Shown one piece after another: positions 46,010 through 54,994 of a DNA stretch of 64,000 bases. The stretch is from contig NZ_JASBAO010000001.1 in NCBI RefSeq assembly GCF_029953265.1, forward strand, positions 806,001 to 870,000. Reading direction: 5' to 3'. Each line of letters begins with the position of its first letter. Position 1 is the first letter of the stretch. This DNA comes from Commensalibacter oyaizuii (GTDB lineage: Bacteria > Pseudomonadota > Alphaproteobacteria > Acetobacterales > Acetobacteraceae). The translations under genes and the position numbers were made by a program. The notes below the pieces were generated by a model. It was not told the DNA's origin, made no database searches, and saw only the letters and a list, made by a program, of their open reading frames with translations.

Positions 46010-46603
46010 TTAATTTTCACTATCAATTTTAAACTGCACAGGACGACCTTGCCATACAGCAACATAATCATCAACCATCGCTCTTGGTGGCGCTTCGTTT
46101 TCCCCACAAGGAGTACCAACAAATAAAAAACCCATCATTCTATATGGGGCTTGCAGCCCCAAACTTTCAACGACCCCTTGATTGGCAATTGGGCCAGTTA
46201 CCCATTTCACCCCAAATTTTAATGCATGAACAGCGTTTAAAACATTCATAACCGCAGCAGAAGCAGCCATTAATTGTTCATCAATTGATACGCTTGTTTT
46301 TTCTGTGATTTGGCGCATTGCCAACGCGATCACCATAGGGGCGCATGAAAAATTATGCTTAACTTTTTGAATATACGATTCTGGATAATCATACTCCGGT
46401 TGACGCATTGCATGTTCAACTCTATCAAGCCATTGCTGCCTATATTCCTTGGGGACAAGCACAAATCGCCACGGACGTAAACGACCATGATCGGGGGCAC
46501 GCATAGAAGCAGATAAAATTTGATGCAATTCTTCATTATTTGGCGCAGGATCTTTTAAAGAACCACAAGAAAAGCGAGAAAGTAAAAATTCAAGATTAGT
46601 CAT
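46010..46603 (-). CDS. Nitroreductase family protein (YdjA-like)
   Basis: 197 residues of the FMN-dependent nitroreductase fold, short YdjA type: SRFSCGSLKDPAPNNEELHQ, then MRAPDHGRLRPWRFVLV (the FMN contact) and LNAVHALKFGVKWVTGPIAN. These reduce nitroaromatics, quinones or related compounds with NAD(P)H; the natural substrate is unknown. The upstream region is shared with divergent hisB (about 210 bases). It leads into the UbiH-type gene. Confidence 0.9.
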   Translation of the reverse strand: MTNLEFLLSRFSCGSLKDPAPNNEELHQILSASMRAPDHGRLRPWRFVLVPKEYRQQWLDRVEHAMRQPEYDYPESYIQKVKHNFSCAPMVIALAMRQITEKTSVSIDEQLMAASAAVMNVLNAVHALKFGVKWVTGPIANQGVVESLGLQAPYRMMGFLFVGTPCGENEAPPRAMVDDYVAVWQGRPVQFKIDSEN

Positions 46604-46816
46604 TGTTCCAATCCACTACGAGTATTCCCTTGTACAATAACGTTATTTTGACGATCAGTATCCAAAACAAAAAAGGGCTTAAATCTGTACGATAGTCTAT
46701 AAAATATAATTTTTCTTATAGTATTCTATTTTAAGAAGATTGTCTTTTCTTTTTCTTGCCTTTATATTTCAGTTATACAGAACCGTTTTTACCAACCTAT
46801 AAAGACACTTTATATT

Positions 46817-47413
46817 ATGAACAGTCCAAGACAAGTCACCGTTCACCGTCAAACTTCGGAAACAGATATTCATCTTATGTTGAATCTTGACGGTCAGGGG
46901 CAATCCAACATTGACACTGGAATTGGTTTCTTTGACCATATGTTAACAGCCTTGTCCAAACACAGTCTGATTAATATGGATATTACCGTAAAAGGCGATC
47001 TGCATATAGATTATCATCACAGTGTCGAAGATACAGGAATTGCTTTGGGAGAAGCATTTCGCAAAGCAATCGGTGATAAAAAGGGAATTAGTCGCTTTGG
47101 GCAAGCAACTGTCCCTCTTGACGAAGCTCTTAGTGAAGTTGTCATTGATATTTCAGGGCGGCCTTATCTGGCATGGAATGTGGTATTTCCTACTCAAAAA
47201 ATTGGATTGATGGATACCGAGTTGTTTGAAGAATTCTTTCGAGGTTTTGTTATGAGTGCGCATATTAATTTGCACGCTATCTCTCATGTAGGTCGCAATT
47301 CCCATCATATTGCTGAAGCCACGTTCAAAGCCACGGCCCGCGCATTACGCAAAGCATGTGAATTCGATCCACGTGCTTTAAACCATATTCCTTCGACCAA
47401 AGGTGTATTGTGA
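46817..47413 (+). CDS. hisB: Imidazoleglycerol-phosphate dehydratase
   Basis: 198 residues, the monofunctional HisB of alphaproteobacteria. It catalyses the sixth step of histidine synthesis. The two metal-binding His clusters are seen in FFDHMLTALSKHS, then HIDYHHSVEDTGIALGEAF, and later VGRNSHHIAEATFKA. It is the first gene of a long cluster: its stop overlaps the GTG start of the DUF2628 gene. hisG, hisD and hisC are not in the window. Confidence 0.96.
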   Translation: MNSPRQVTVHRQTSETDIHLMLNLDGQGQSNIDTGIGFFDHMLTALSKHSLINMDITVKGDLHIDYHHSVEDTGIALGEAFRKAIGDKKGISRFGQATVPLDEALSEVVIDISGRPYLAWNVVFPTQKIGLMDTELFEEFFRGFVMSAHINLHAISHVGRNSHHIAEATFKATARALRKACEFDPRALNHIPSTKGVL

Positions 47414-47772
47414 ATTTTTTTACAGTTTATACAAATCCCTCATATCCAGATCAGATTAAACTGGTTCCTGAAGGGTTCTCTTGGTTGGTTCTTGTCTTAG
47501 GCGCAATTGGGTTATTACTGCAAAAAAGCTGGATCCACGGATTGATTTTTCTTAGTATATATTGTTCATTACGATTTTGGTTGCATCCACCATTCGTTAT
47601 TTTACTAATCTTTCATTTTGGAATGGCTTGTTTTGCATACCAATTTAAGAGAACCGAATTGCAACTATCAGGGTGGAAAATTAAGACCGTTATTACAGGT
47701 AAAAATAAACAATCAGCCTTGCTGCGTCTTCTTGATCGTCATCCCGATCTTCAACAAAAGATATATATATGA
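47410..47772 (+). CDS. DUF2628 membrane protein in the his operon
   Basis: 120 residues starting at GTG 47410, overlapping hisB. It begins with an open tail of about 25 residues, then FSWLVLVLGAIGLLLQKSWI and two or three further hydrophobic helices, followed by GWKIKTVITGKNKQSALLRLL. This is the DUF2628 layout, a small membrane protein often found beside hisB and hisH in alphaproteobacteria with no known function. Its stop overlaps hisH (ATGA), so it is tightly coupled. Confidence 0.8.
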   Translation: MNFFTVYTNPSYPDQIKLVPEGFSWLVLVLGAIGLLLQKSWIHGLIFLSIYCSLRFWLHPPFVILLIFHFGMACFAYQFKRTELQLSGWKIKTVITGKNKQSALLRLLDRHPDLQQKIYI

Positions 47773-48440
47773 CTAGCAATCCATCAAATGTTGTTATTAT
47801 CGATTATAATGGTGGTAATTTAGCCTCTGCCAAACGGGCGACCTTATACGCAGCACAGATGATTAATTTGCCTGTTAATATTGAAATTACAAACGACCCT
47901 CAGGCCATTTTGAATGCAGATCGTATTATCTTGCCAGGTCAAGGGGCCTTTGCTGATTGTATGAATGGATTAAAGTCCGTCCCCTACTTGTTGGATGCCC
48001 TGAACCAAGCAACCAGCAAAGGGGTTGCATTCCTTGGTATTTGTGTCGGTATGCAATTAATGGCAGAAAGAGGATTGGAACATACAATAACCCAAGGCCT
48101 AGGATGGATTAAAGGTGAAATCGCAAAAATGCCCGTTCATGATCTACCTTTACCCCAAATGGGATGGAATGAACTGCAATTCGCTGCCGGCTGTCACCCC
48201 ATATTAGAGGGGATTACACCAGGAGATCACGCTTATTTCGTGCATTCTTATGCTCTAACCCGTGGTGATCATAAAAATATTATTGCCACAACCGATTATG
48301 ATGGAATTGTACCTGCAATTGTTGCTCAACGTAATATGATTGGCACTCAATTTCACGTTGAAAAAAGTCAAAAAGTTGGTTTACGAATTATATCAAACTT
48401 TTTAACATGGAAACATTCACCCAATCATAATTTATCGTAA
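47769..48440 (+). CDS. hisH: Imidazole glycerol phosphate synthase, glutaminase subunit
   Basis: 223 residues. HisH hydrolyses glutamine and channels ammonia to HisF. The catalytic Cys is in FLGICVGMQLMAERG, and the His/Glu pair in GTQFHVEKSQ; most family members have HPEKSQ, so Pro to Val next to the catalytic His is a small oddity. The oxyanion region PGQGAFADCM is normal. It follows DUF2628 with a 4-base overlap. Confidence 0.95.
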   Translation: MTSNPSNVVIIDYNGGNLASAKRATLYAAQMINLPVNIEITNDPQAILNADRIILPGQGAFADCMNGLKSVPYLLDALNQATSKGVAFLGICVGMQLMAERGLEHTITQGLGWIKGEIAKMPVHDLPLPQMGWNELQFAAGCHPILEGITPGDHAYFVHSYALTRGDHKNIIATTDYDGIVPAIVAQRNMIGTQFHVEKSQKVGLRIISNFLTWKHSPNHNLS

Positions 48441-48453
48441 AGCTTTAAACAGA

Positions 48454-49014
48454 ATGGACCATCTTACTTCTAACCTTTTACCCAAGATACAAGTAGAACA
48501 AATTACTAATCTTGATAATGAAGATGACTTACACTCTGTCAGTGAAACCTTAGAAGCTGCCATACTGGCTGGATATCATTGTAAATGGATCAAGCCCCCT
48601 CCTCGTCATTTTATTGAAAGTTATTTCAAAGGCGCTTTTTTAGTTCCAGAAAAAAAGATATTTGTCAGTCGTATGGATGGCAATATCGTTGGAATTTGCG
48701 AGGTTAACTTTCCGCCCAAGCAAGAGAATTCACCCCATATTTCCGCCCATATTAATATATTCGCGGTTGCTCCTTATGCGATTAATATTGGAATTGGCCC
48801 CCGCCTGCTTACAAAAACAGAGCAAACCGTTACCCAGTTAGGATATCCAATTATCAATATTATTCTAGATGAAACCCAAACAAAATTGTTTCAATTTTAC
48901 ACGAAAAATGGATATCATCATTGGGCAACACACCCCTATTATCAACGTATTAATGGACAGATCGTTAAAGGATTGCTTTTATATAAATCATTTTTAAATC
49001 TTCCGTCTTCTTAA
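48454..49014 (+). CDS. GNAT N-acetyltransferase inserted in the his operon
   Basis: 186 residues. A long N-terminal part (LEAAILAGYHCKWIKPPPRH) precedes an acetyltransferase core: HINIFAVAPYAINIGIGPRLL covers the acetyl-CoA loop (usual Q/RxxGxG/A is here NIGIGPR) and FYTKNGYHHWATHPYY is the end motif. The substrate is unknown. It lies between hisH and hisA with short gaps (13 and 18 bases), so it is co-transcribed with histidine genes. It resembles neither RimI nor HisE. Confidence 0.82.
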   Translation: MDHLTSNLLPKIQVEQITNLDNEDDLHSVSETLEAAILAGYHCKWIKPPPRHFIESYFKGAFLVPEKKIFVSRMDGNIVGICEVNFPPKQENSPHISAHINIFAVAPYAINIGIGPRLLTKTEQTVTQLGYPIINIILDETQTKLFQFYTKNGYHHWATHPYYQRINGQIVKGLLLYKSFLNLPSS

Positions 49015-49032
49015 TCAGGAAAAACCATATTT

Positions 49033-49794
49033 ATGACACCCTCTACTCACCCACATCCACTGACCTTGTATCCAGCGATTGATTTAAAAGGTGGACAATG
49101 CGTTCGACTGCGGCAAGGGGAAATGGATCAAGCTACAATTTATTCTGATGATCCTGGAACTCAAGCAAAAGAATGGCAAAATCAGGGATGTAAATGGTTA
49201 CATGTCGTCGATTTGGATGGTGCTTTTGCAAAAAAGTCTATAAATATCGAAGCAGTACAAGCAATTATTTCAAATGCTAACGTTCCTGTTGAACTGGGCG
49301 GTGGGATAAGAGATTTGCAAGCCATTGAATTTTGGTTATCTCAAGGGATCACTCGTATTATTTTAGGCAGTGTCGCTGTAAAAAATCCCAAACTTGTTTA
49401 TGATGCATGCAAAGCATTTCCTAATCAAATTGTCATTGGGATTGATGCTAAAGCTGGCTTTGTATCCACTGAAGGATGGGCAGAAACCTCAGAAATGAAG
49501 GCATTAGATTTAGCTCTACGCCTTCAAGACAGTGGTGCTGCAGCTATCATTTTCACTGAAATCCAACGAGACGGTATGCTTTCAGGGCTGGATCTTGATG
49601 CTACTGCTAATCTTGCCCACCATTTGACCATTCCCGTTATTGCCAGTGGTGGTGTTGGTAATTTGGATCATTTACGGGAATTACGTCAAACAGCAAATAC
49701 AGAACCAGGAATTGAAGGGGTTATTGTTGGACGTGCTTTATATGATGGCCGTATACAGATTGCTGAAGCATTGAAAGTTTTGGAAACATGCTAA
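49033..49794 (+). CDS. hisA: HisA, phosphoribosylformimino-AICAR-phosphate isomerase
   Basis: 253 residues forming a TIM barrel with two half-barrel repeats. The first catalytic Asp is in [14 protein letters not shown], the second in [16 protein letters not shown]. It isomerises ProFAR to PRFAR. AGGAAA lies 10 or so bases before the ATG. Its last bases overlap the hisF start by 7. Confidence 0.96.
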   Translation: MTPSTHPHPLTLYPAIDLKGGQCVRLRQGEMDQATIYSDDPGTQAKEWQNQGCKWLHVVDLDGAFAKKSINIEAVQAIISNANVPVELGGGIRDLQAIEFWLSQGITRIILGSVAVKNPKLVYDACKAFPNQIVIGIDAKAGFVSTEGWAETSEMKALDLALRLQDSGAAAIIFTEIQRDGMLSGLDLDATANLAHHLTIPVIASGGVGNLDHLRELRQTANTEPGIEGVIVGRALYDGRIQIAEALKVLETC

Positions 49795-50549
49795 AAACAC
49801 GTGTCATTCCTTGCCTTGATGTAAAAGACGGCCGTGTGGTCAAAGGGGTTAATTTTGTTTCGTTGCGCGATGCGGGTGATCCTGTTGAACAAGCACTGGT
49901 CTATGACGCAGCGGGGGCAGATGAATTAACGTTTTTAGACATCACGGCCAGTCATGAAAATAGAAACACTATTTTAGACGTTGTTAGCCGCACAGCAGAG
50001 AAAATTTTCCTACCTTTAACGGTTGGTGGTGGTGTCAGATCCACAGATGACATGCGGGCCTTGCTTTTGGCTGGGGCAGACAAATGTGCAATTAATTCCG
50101 CAGCAATAAAAACGCCACAACTTATTAATGATGCTGCAAATAAATTTGGCAGCCAATGCGTTGTTGTTGCTATTGATGCGCGTTCAAATGGAAAAGGATC
50201 ATGGGAAGTATATATCCATGGAGGGCGCAATCCCACTGGGATAGATGCGATTGAATGGTGCCAGCAAATGGCACAAAGAGGTGCTGGAGAATTGTTGTTA
50301 ACCAGTATGGATCGCGATGGAACAGGGAAAGGGTTTGATCTGGACCTTTTAAAAACAGTTTGTAAATCCGTTAAAGTGCCTGTCATTGCCAGTGGCGGTG
50401 TTGGTGAATTGCATCACTTTGCCCAAGGTGCACAAACAGGCGCAACAGGGTTATTGGCCGCCAGCGTCTTTCATTTTGGACAATTTACTATTGCTCAGGT
50501 AAAAAAATCCTTGGCAGATGCAAATATTCCAGTACGATTATTAAAATGA
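49788..50549 (+). CDS. hisF: HisF, imidazole glycerol phosphate synthase cyclase subunit
   Basis: 253 residues, TIM barrel. The start [20 protein letters not shown] carries the first catalytic Asp, and [16 protein letters not shown] the second. With HisH it turns PRFAR plus ammonia into IGP and AICAR. It overlaps hisA and is followed by hisE after 34 bases. Confidence 0.97.
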   Translation: MLKTRVIPCLDVKDGRVVKGVNFVSLRDAGDPVEQALVYDAAGADELTFLDITASHENRNTILDVVSRTAEKIFLPLTVGGGVRSTDDMRALLLAGADKCAINSAAIKTPQLINDAANKFGSQCVVVAIDARSNGKGSWEVYIHGGRNPTGIDAIEWCQQMAQRGAGELLLTSMDRDGTGKGFDLDLLKTVCKSVKVPVIASGGVGELHHFAQGAQTGATGLLAASVFHFGQFTIAQVKKSLADANIPVRLLK

Positions 50550-50583
50550 TATCATAACTTATAAGATCAAAAAGTAATTACCC

Positions 50584-50922
50584 ATGAGCCCACCAATAAA
50601 TGCCGATATTTTAGAACAGCTTTACAATACTATTCTCTCTCGCAAAAATGCAGATCCTAGCACCAGCTATTCTGCACAACTACTTGCAAAGGGTCCTCAT
50701 AAAACAGCGCAAAAATTCGGTGAAGAAGCAATTGAATGTCTTATTGAATGTGCCACAGGTAATCAAGCAGAGTTAATTAAAGAAAGTGCTGACGTTTTAT
50801 ATCATTTATTAGTCATGTGGGTCAGCACCGATGTTTCCCCCCAGGATGTTTGGGCAGAACTGCATCGCCGCGAAGGAACCAGTGGAATTATTGAAAAAGC
50901 ATCTCGTTCTATTCCCTCTTAA
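50584..50922 (+). CDS. hisE: HisE, phosphoribosyl-ATP pyrophosphatase
   Basis: 112 residues of the MazG-like all-helical fold. Metal-binding acidic residues are in [15 protein letters not shown] and [15 protein letters not shown]. It removes pyrophosphate from PR-ATP in step two of histidine synthesis and is here a separate protein from HisI. It lies 20 bases before the HIT gene. Confidence 0.95.
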   Translation: MSPPINADILEQLYNTILSRKNADPSTSYSAQLLAKGPHKTAQKFGEEAIECLIECATGNQAELIKESADVLYHLLVMWVSTDVSPQDVWAELHRREGTSGIIEKASRSIPS

Positions 50923-50942
50923 TATTAACCAAGGAAAATATA

Positions 50943-51311
50943 ATGCCTGCAACTTGCTCTAAATATGATCCTACGAATATCTTTGCTAAAATCCTAAAAA
51001 AAGAAGTTCCTTGTAAAGCAATTTACGAAGACGAATTCGTGTTGGTATTTCACGATATCGCCCCCCAAGCGCCTGTCCATGCGTTGGTTATTCCCAAAAA
51101 CCCTTATATTTCTTTTGCAGATTTTGCCGAACGTGCAGCACCAGAGGAAATGGTTGCTTTTACCCGTGCAGTTGCCAAAGTCGCCAAACAGTTAGGGCTT
51201 GGTGATAACGGATATCGTATTATCAGCAACATTGGCAGAGATTCTGGCCAAGAAGTGCCTCATTTTCATTTCCATATTATGGGTGGTAGACCTTTGGGTT
51301 TTATGGGCTAA
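50943..51311 (+). CDS. HIT family nucleotide hydrolase (HinT-like)
   Basis: 122 residues. The histidine triad is seen in QEVPHFHFHIMGGRP near the C-terminus; FAKILKKEVPCKAIYEDE is the typical start. HIT proteins hydrolyse nucleoside phosphoramidates and AMP-lysine-type conjugates. It often follows hisE in alphaproteobacteria. The nth gene starts 17 bases on. Confidence 0.94.
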   Translation: MPATCSKYDPTNIFAKILKKEVPCKAIYEDEFVLVFHDIAPQAPVHALVIPKNPYISFADFAERAAPEEMVAFTRAVAKVAKQLGLGDNGYRIISNIGRDSGQEVPHFHFHIMGGRPLGFMG

Positions 51312-51328
51312 TCGTTCTTTATTTAATC

Positions 51329-52009
51329 ATGGCTTCGACACCGTCCAAACCCAACAAAAAAACTCCAGCGATGACTTTAGCAGAAGTTCGAAAATTCATC
51401 AAACTTCTAGCTAAAGCAAATCCAGATGCCAAAAGTGAATTAAACTATACAACTCCGTATACGTTATTAGTAGCGGTTGTATTATCAGCCCAAGCAACAG
51501 ATGCATCTGTTAATAAAGCTACAGAAAAATTGTTCTCTATTGCCTCCACGCCCAAAGCAATGATTGCCTTGGGTGAAGAAGGAGTTGCAAGTTACATTAA
51601 TTCAATTGGATTATGGCGTGCCAAGTCGCGCAACGTTATCGCCCTATCGCAACAATTATTAGATATTCATCATGGTGAAGTTCCTGGAGAAAGAGAGGCA
51701 TTAGAGGCATTACCAGGGGTTGGACGTAAAACCGCAAATGTCGTATTAAACATTGCCTTTAACCAAAGCACTATGGCTGTTGATACACATATATTTAGAT
51801 TGGGTAATCGCACGGGACTAGCCATTGGTAAAAATCCATTAGAAGTTGAAAAAGCTCTGATCAAACGTATTCCCAAGGAATATCTAAGGGAATCTCACCA
51901 TTGGTTAATTTTACATGGAAGATATGTTTGTAAGGCCAGAAAACCAGAGTGCTGGCGTTGCCCTGCAACCCAAGTATGCCATTACTCTAATAAAAATCTT
52001 GTCCCTTAA
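51329..52009 (+). CDS. nth: Endonuclease III, base-excision repair glycosylase/AP lyase
   Basis: 226 residues. The helix-hairpin-helix with catalytic Lys is LPGVGRKTANVVL, the catalytic Asp is in VDTHIFRLGNRTG, and the iron-sulphur cluster is C-x6-C-x2-C-x5-C at the C-terminus (CKARKPECWRCPATQVC). It removes oxidised pyrimidines from DNA. It is the last gene of the his-hinT-nth cluster, ending directly against the convergent comEC stop with no gap, so the transcripts must overlap. Confidence 0.96.
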   Translation: MASTPSKPNKKTPAMTLAEVRKFIKLLAKANPDAKSELNYTTPYTLLVAVVLSAQATDASVNKATEKLFSIASTPKAMIALGEEGVASYINSIGLWRAKSRNVIALSQQLLDIHHGEVPGEREALEALPGVGRKTANVVLNIAFNQSTMAVDTHIFRLGNRTGLAIGKNPLEVEKALIKRIPKEYLRESHHWLILHGRYVCKARKPECWRCPATQVCHYSNKNLVP

Positions 52010-54109
52010 TTATTCGGTTTGTGCCACGGGCATGTTGGGCATACCTCGTTGAATAGGTTCCATAACCCAAGGACGCTTTCCTCTATTTTCCAAGTCATTT
52101 TGAATTAGTAGGGGATTCAACCAAATACTGTGCGCCCCACTTGTCCAATTACTTTGTTTGTCAATCGTAATTATGTCAGCGCAAGACGATTTTCCCCACA
52201 AAAAAGATACTTCAAGAACCGTCTTCCGACACAGTTCCACGCGAGTACTTAAATCATCAATTGATTTAAAAGTCGCCAGTATTTTTTGGTTAAAAAAATA
52301 ACAATATTTGTCATTGCAACTTGCAATGCTGTTTGAGGGAATCGTCGTAACATTTTTTAATCCCAGTACTAATTGCCATTGCTCTTTTGTTATACGATCG
52401 CATCCCCCTTGACATAAAAATATCAATTGATTTTCTTGTCTGATTCCAATCATGCGTCCATTGGCCGCGGTTAAAATATCAGGTTTGTTAGACCAGAAAA
52501 CAAATACTAGGCTAATTAAAATAATTCCTAATCCACACCAACGCAGCTTCGTAACACATAAACATAACATACATAACCCTAAAAAATATAACGCTAATCT
52601 CCATGGGGGAAAGTAAGGTATCGAGATACTGGCATAAGGTAACCCTGATACTGCTTTTGCTAAAATGATAACCCCTTTGATCCCCCAAGCCATAAGTTGT
52701 AGGAAAGGGCTATCAAAACCTAACGGCATCATACATAATGCTAATAAACCTAAGGGCATAATCCACAAAGCTGTCAGTGGCACTGCTATTATATTGGCAA
52801 ATATGAAATATAAATCGATCTCATGAAAATATGTCATAATAATTGGCACAACGGCTGTTCCTGCTAAAATGCTGACGATTGCAGGTTCAATAATACACAC
52901 TAAACAAAAACGTCTTATCGATGGCTCGTACCCCGCCCATTTTGTTACAAACAAAGAACAACATCTGTATCCTGAAACCAACGCCATGACGGCGGCCATT
53001 GACATTTGAAAAGATACATCCAACACTGAAGCTGGAGACAGCAATAATAAAAATAAAGCAGCAAGCATTAAATTATGCTTAGAAATTACAAGACGCTTAT
53101 AAAGTAATGCAATCACAACAACAGAGGCCATAATCAAACTGCGCATCGCTGGTAAATGTAATCCTGTTAAAATTAAATATCCACAACCACTCAACCATCC
53201 CGTGACAATGGCCATTTCTTTTACGGGTAAATACAAAGTCAAATATTGGCTGCGCAATAATAACCACCGCGTTATGTATCCAATAGTTCCCATTACAATT
53301 CCCAAATGTAATCCCGCAATTGCCAATAAATGTGCCAAACCAGATGCAGCAAAGTCATGGCGCACTGAGGCAGGCAGCTCCCCACTCATACCCGTTAATA
53401 AAATTTGAGCAATAACCCCTGAAGAATTTGGTAGCTGTTGGCGAATATGATAGGCGATATTTTCACGTAAAGAACGGATCGTTTTAGGCGATTGTTTAGA
53501 AATGATCTGAATGGGCTGTAAAGCATACCCATAAGCACCGATATTTGAAAACCATGCTTTAAATTGTAAATCATATCCTCCAACAATCTGTGGGGAATAT
53601 GGGCGTTGTAACAACACCCTTGCCTTGATCCAGTTTCCAGTTTGGATAGATTGATGATCATTTTTTGAAAGCGTAAATACGATCAAACGCTGCCATTCCT
53701 GCTGATCCATTTCGGGGGCTATTAAAAAACGCACATGCTGAACGCCCAACCTTCTTTTTCCTGATGGCAAGTATTCAACAGTTTTCACTTGTCCCTGAAT
53801 CATCGTTGACCGTGTAGGGACTTGATAAAAAGGGGATTGTTGATGGGTTTGTATCCAAGCAAGACAAAATCCAGCCGCCACCAATGTCACTGACCAACCT
53901 AACTGATACAGACCAAGATACGAGGTCGCATAACAACGTATCCCAACGATAATAACAGTCCCAAAAACAAAAAAAGCCATCCCCCAATAAAGGGATGGTT
54001 CAACTGGCAATAAAAAGTAAATTAAACATCCAGCTGCAAAAGCAACAGGGATCCATAATTTTAATGTCTCGGTTTCGATTTGCCAATACTGAAAAAACTT
54101 GTGCCACAC
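52010..54109 (-). CDS. ComEC/Rec2 family DNA-uptake channel protein
   Basis: 699 residues. N-terminal helices and a DUF4131 beta domain (residues about 15-190, SKNDHQSIQTGNWIKARVLL) are followed by the competence domain: GVIAQILLTGMSGELPASVR, then ASGLAHLLAIAGLHLGIV (the conserved H-L-A-I-S/A-G-L-H block) and about eight transmembrane helices. The C-terminal 130 residues do not show a metallo-beta-lactamase HxHxDH motif. ComEC forms the inner-membrane channel for single-stranded DNA in natural transformation. Other competence genes are not in the window. Confidence 0.9.
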   Translation of the reverse strand: MWHKFFQYWQIETETLKLWIPVAFAAGCLIYFLLPVEPSLYWGMAFFVFGTVIIVGIRCYATSYLGLYQLGWSVTLVAAGFCLAWIQTHQQSPFYQVPTRSTMIQGQVKTVEYLPSGKRRLGVQHVRFLIAPEMDQQEWQRLIVFTLSKNDHQSIQTGNWIKARVLLQRPYSPQIVGGYDLQFKAWFSNIGAYGYALQPIQIISKQSPKTIRSLRENIAYHIRQQLPNSSGVIAQILLTGMSGELPASVRHDFAASGLAHLLAIAGLHLGIVMGTIGYITRWLLLRSQYLTLYLPVKEMAIVTGWLSGCGYLILTGLHLPAMRSLIMASVVVIALLYKRLVISKHNLMLAALFLLLLSPASVLDVSFQMSMAAVMALVSGYRCCSLFVTKWAGYEPSIRRFCLVCIIEPAIVSILAGTAVVPIIMTYFHEIDLYFIFANIIAVPLTALWIMPLGLLALCMMPLGFDSPFLQLMAWGIKGVIILAKAVSGLPYASISIPYFPPWRLALYFLGLCMLCLCVTKLRWCGLGIILISLVFVFWSNKPDILTAANGRMIGIRQENQLIFLCQGGCDRITKEQWQLVLGLKNVTTIPSNSIASCNDKYCYFFNQKILATFKSIDDLSTRVELCRKTVLEVSFLWGKSSCADIITIDKQSNWTSGAHSIWLNPLLIQNDLENRGKRPWVMEPIQRGMPNMPVAQTE

Positions 54110-54180
54110 TTTAAAAATAGCAACTAACCTTCATATATCTCATCATATTACTTGGTTAATTTTTTCAACACCAAATCGCT

Positions 54181-54966
54181 TTATATCGAAGAATCTGTAA
54201 TCCCTTGCTCTAACGATCCCAAAGTTGAAATTGTATGTCCCCAAAATAAGTCATGATCATTAAACGTGAAATAAAAAGAACCATCTTTGTCTAACAAAAT
54301 CGTTTCTAGCTCTAATTTATCTATAAATTCTTGTGGTGTTAGGGGATCTTGATCTTCATGCAGCCACGAATCATTTTTTAATGGTAATAATTTAGCCACA
54401 GTAAATGCTAATATTCTCTCCATCCATTGGGATTGTTCAGCAAATAAGGGCTGGTTTTGGTCCAACAAGTAAGAAAAGGAATCTTCGTCAGTAGCATCTA
54501 CATATAATGTTACTTTCTGATCCATCCACGAAGCGTGCCCTTCGAACCACTTGACAACATTATTAAAAACAAAGGCTCCCCATTGTGGATGATGAATAAT
54601 TTGCGGCTTTATATCGTCCTCAAAGAATTTCTTACTTAATTCTTCATCGTTAATAGTTTCATTTAACGCAATCAATTCTGCCGTTTGATAATCTAAAAAT
54701 CGTACCGTTATATACACTAAATCCTTGTCCCGTAATTTTTCAAATAAAGCGTCAAAATCCTCCTTGTTCAGATCTTTTTGAATACGTAAATTTTCTTCAT
54801 AATTGTGACCATCAACTTCTTTCCACACTCTTAATACAAAATTTAACCTCCACAAAGACGATGACTCTGAAGGAGGATGGCGTTCCTCTCTAACCCCATC
54901 TTCATCAATCGCGCCAATAATATTTTTAACAAGCATCGTGTCTGTATCGACGGTTTGTGTTGTCAT
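54181..54966 (-). CDS. DUF2262-like protein at the end of the arsenic operon
   Basis: 261 residues, acidic, soluble, no signal. The C-terminal part (residues about 190-255) reads LTPQEFIDKLELETILLDKD, then GSFYFTFNDHDLFWGHTIST and LGSLEQGI, like the DUF2262 pattern where the FWGH stretch is conserved. The N-terminal half has DUF-like strands (LVYITVRFLDYQTAELIAL). No catalytic motif is known. It starts 28 bases after acr3, in the same direction, so it is likely co-transcribed, but DUF2262 proteins are not established arsenic genes. Confidence 0.7.
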   Translation of the reverse strand: MTTQTVDTDTMLVKNIIGAIDEDGVREERHPPSESSSLWRLNFVLRVWKEVDGHNYEENLRIQKDLNKEDFDALFEKLRDKDLVYITVRFLDYQTAELIALNETINDEELSKKFFEDDIKPQIIHHPQWGAFVFNNVVKWFEGHASWMDQKVTLYVDATDEDSFSYLLDQNQPLFAEQSQWMERILAFTVAKLLPLKNDSWLHEDQDPLTPQEFIDKLELETILLDKDGSFYFTFNDHDLFWGHTISTLGSLEQGITDSSI

Positions 54967-54994
54967 TTTGTATCCTTTGTCAAATATCGTGAGT

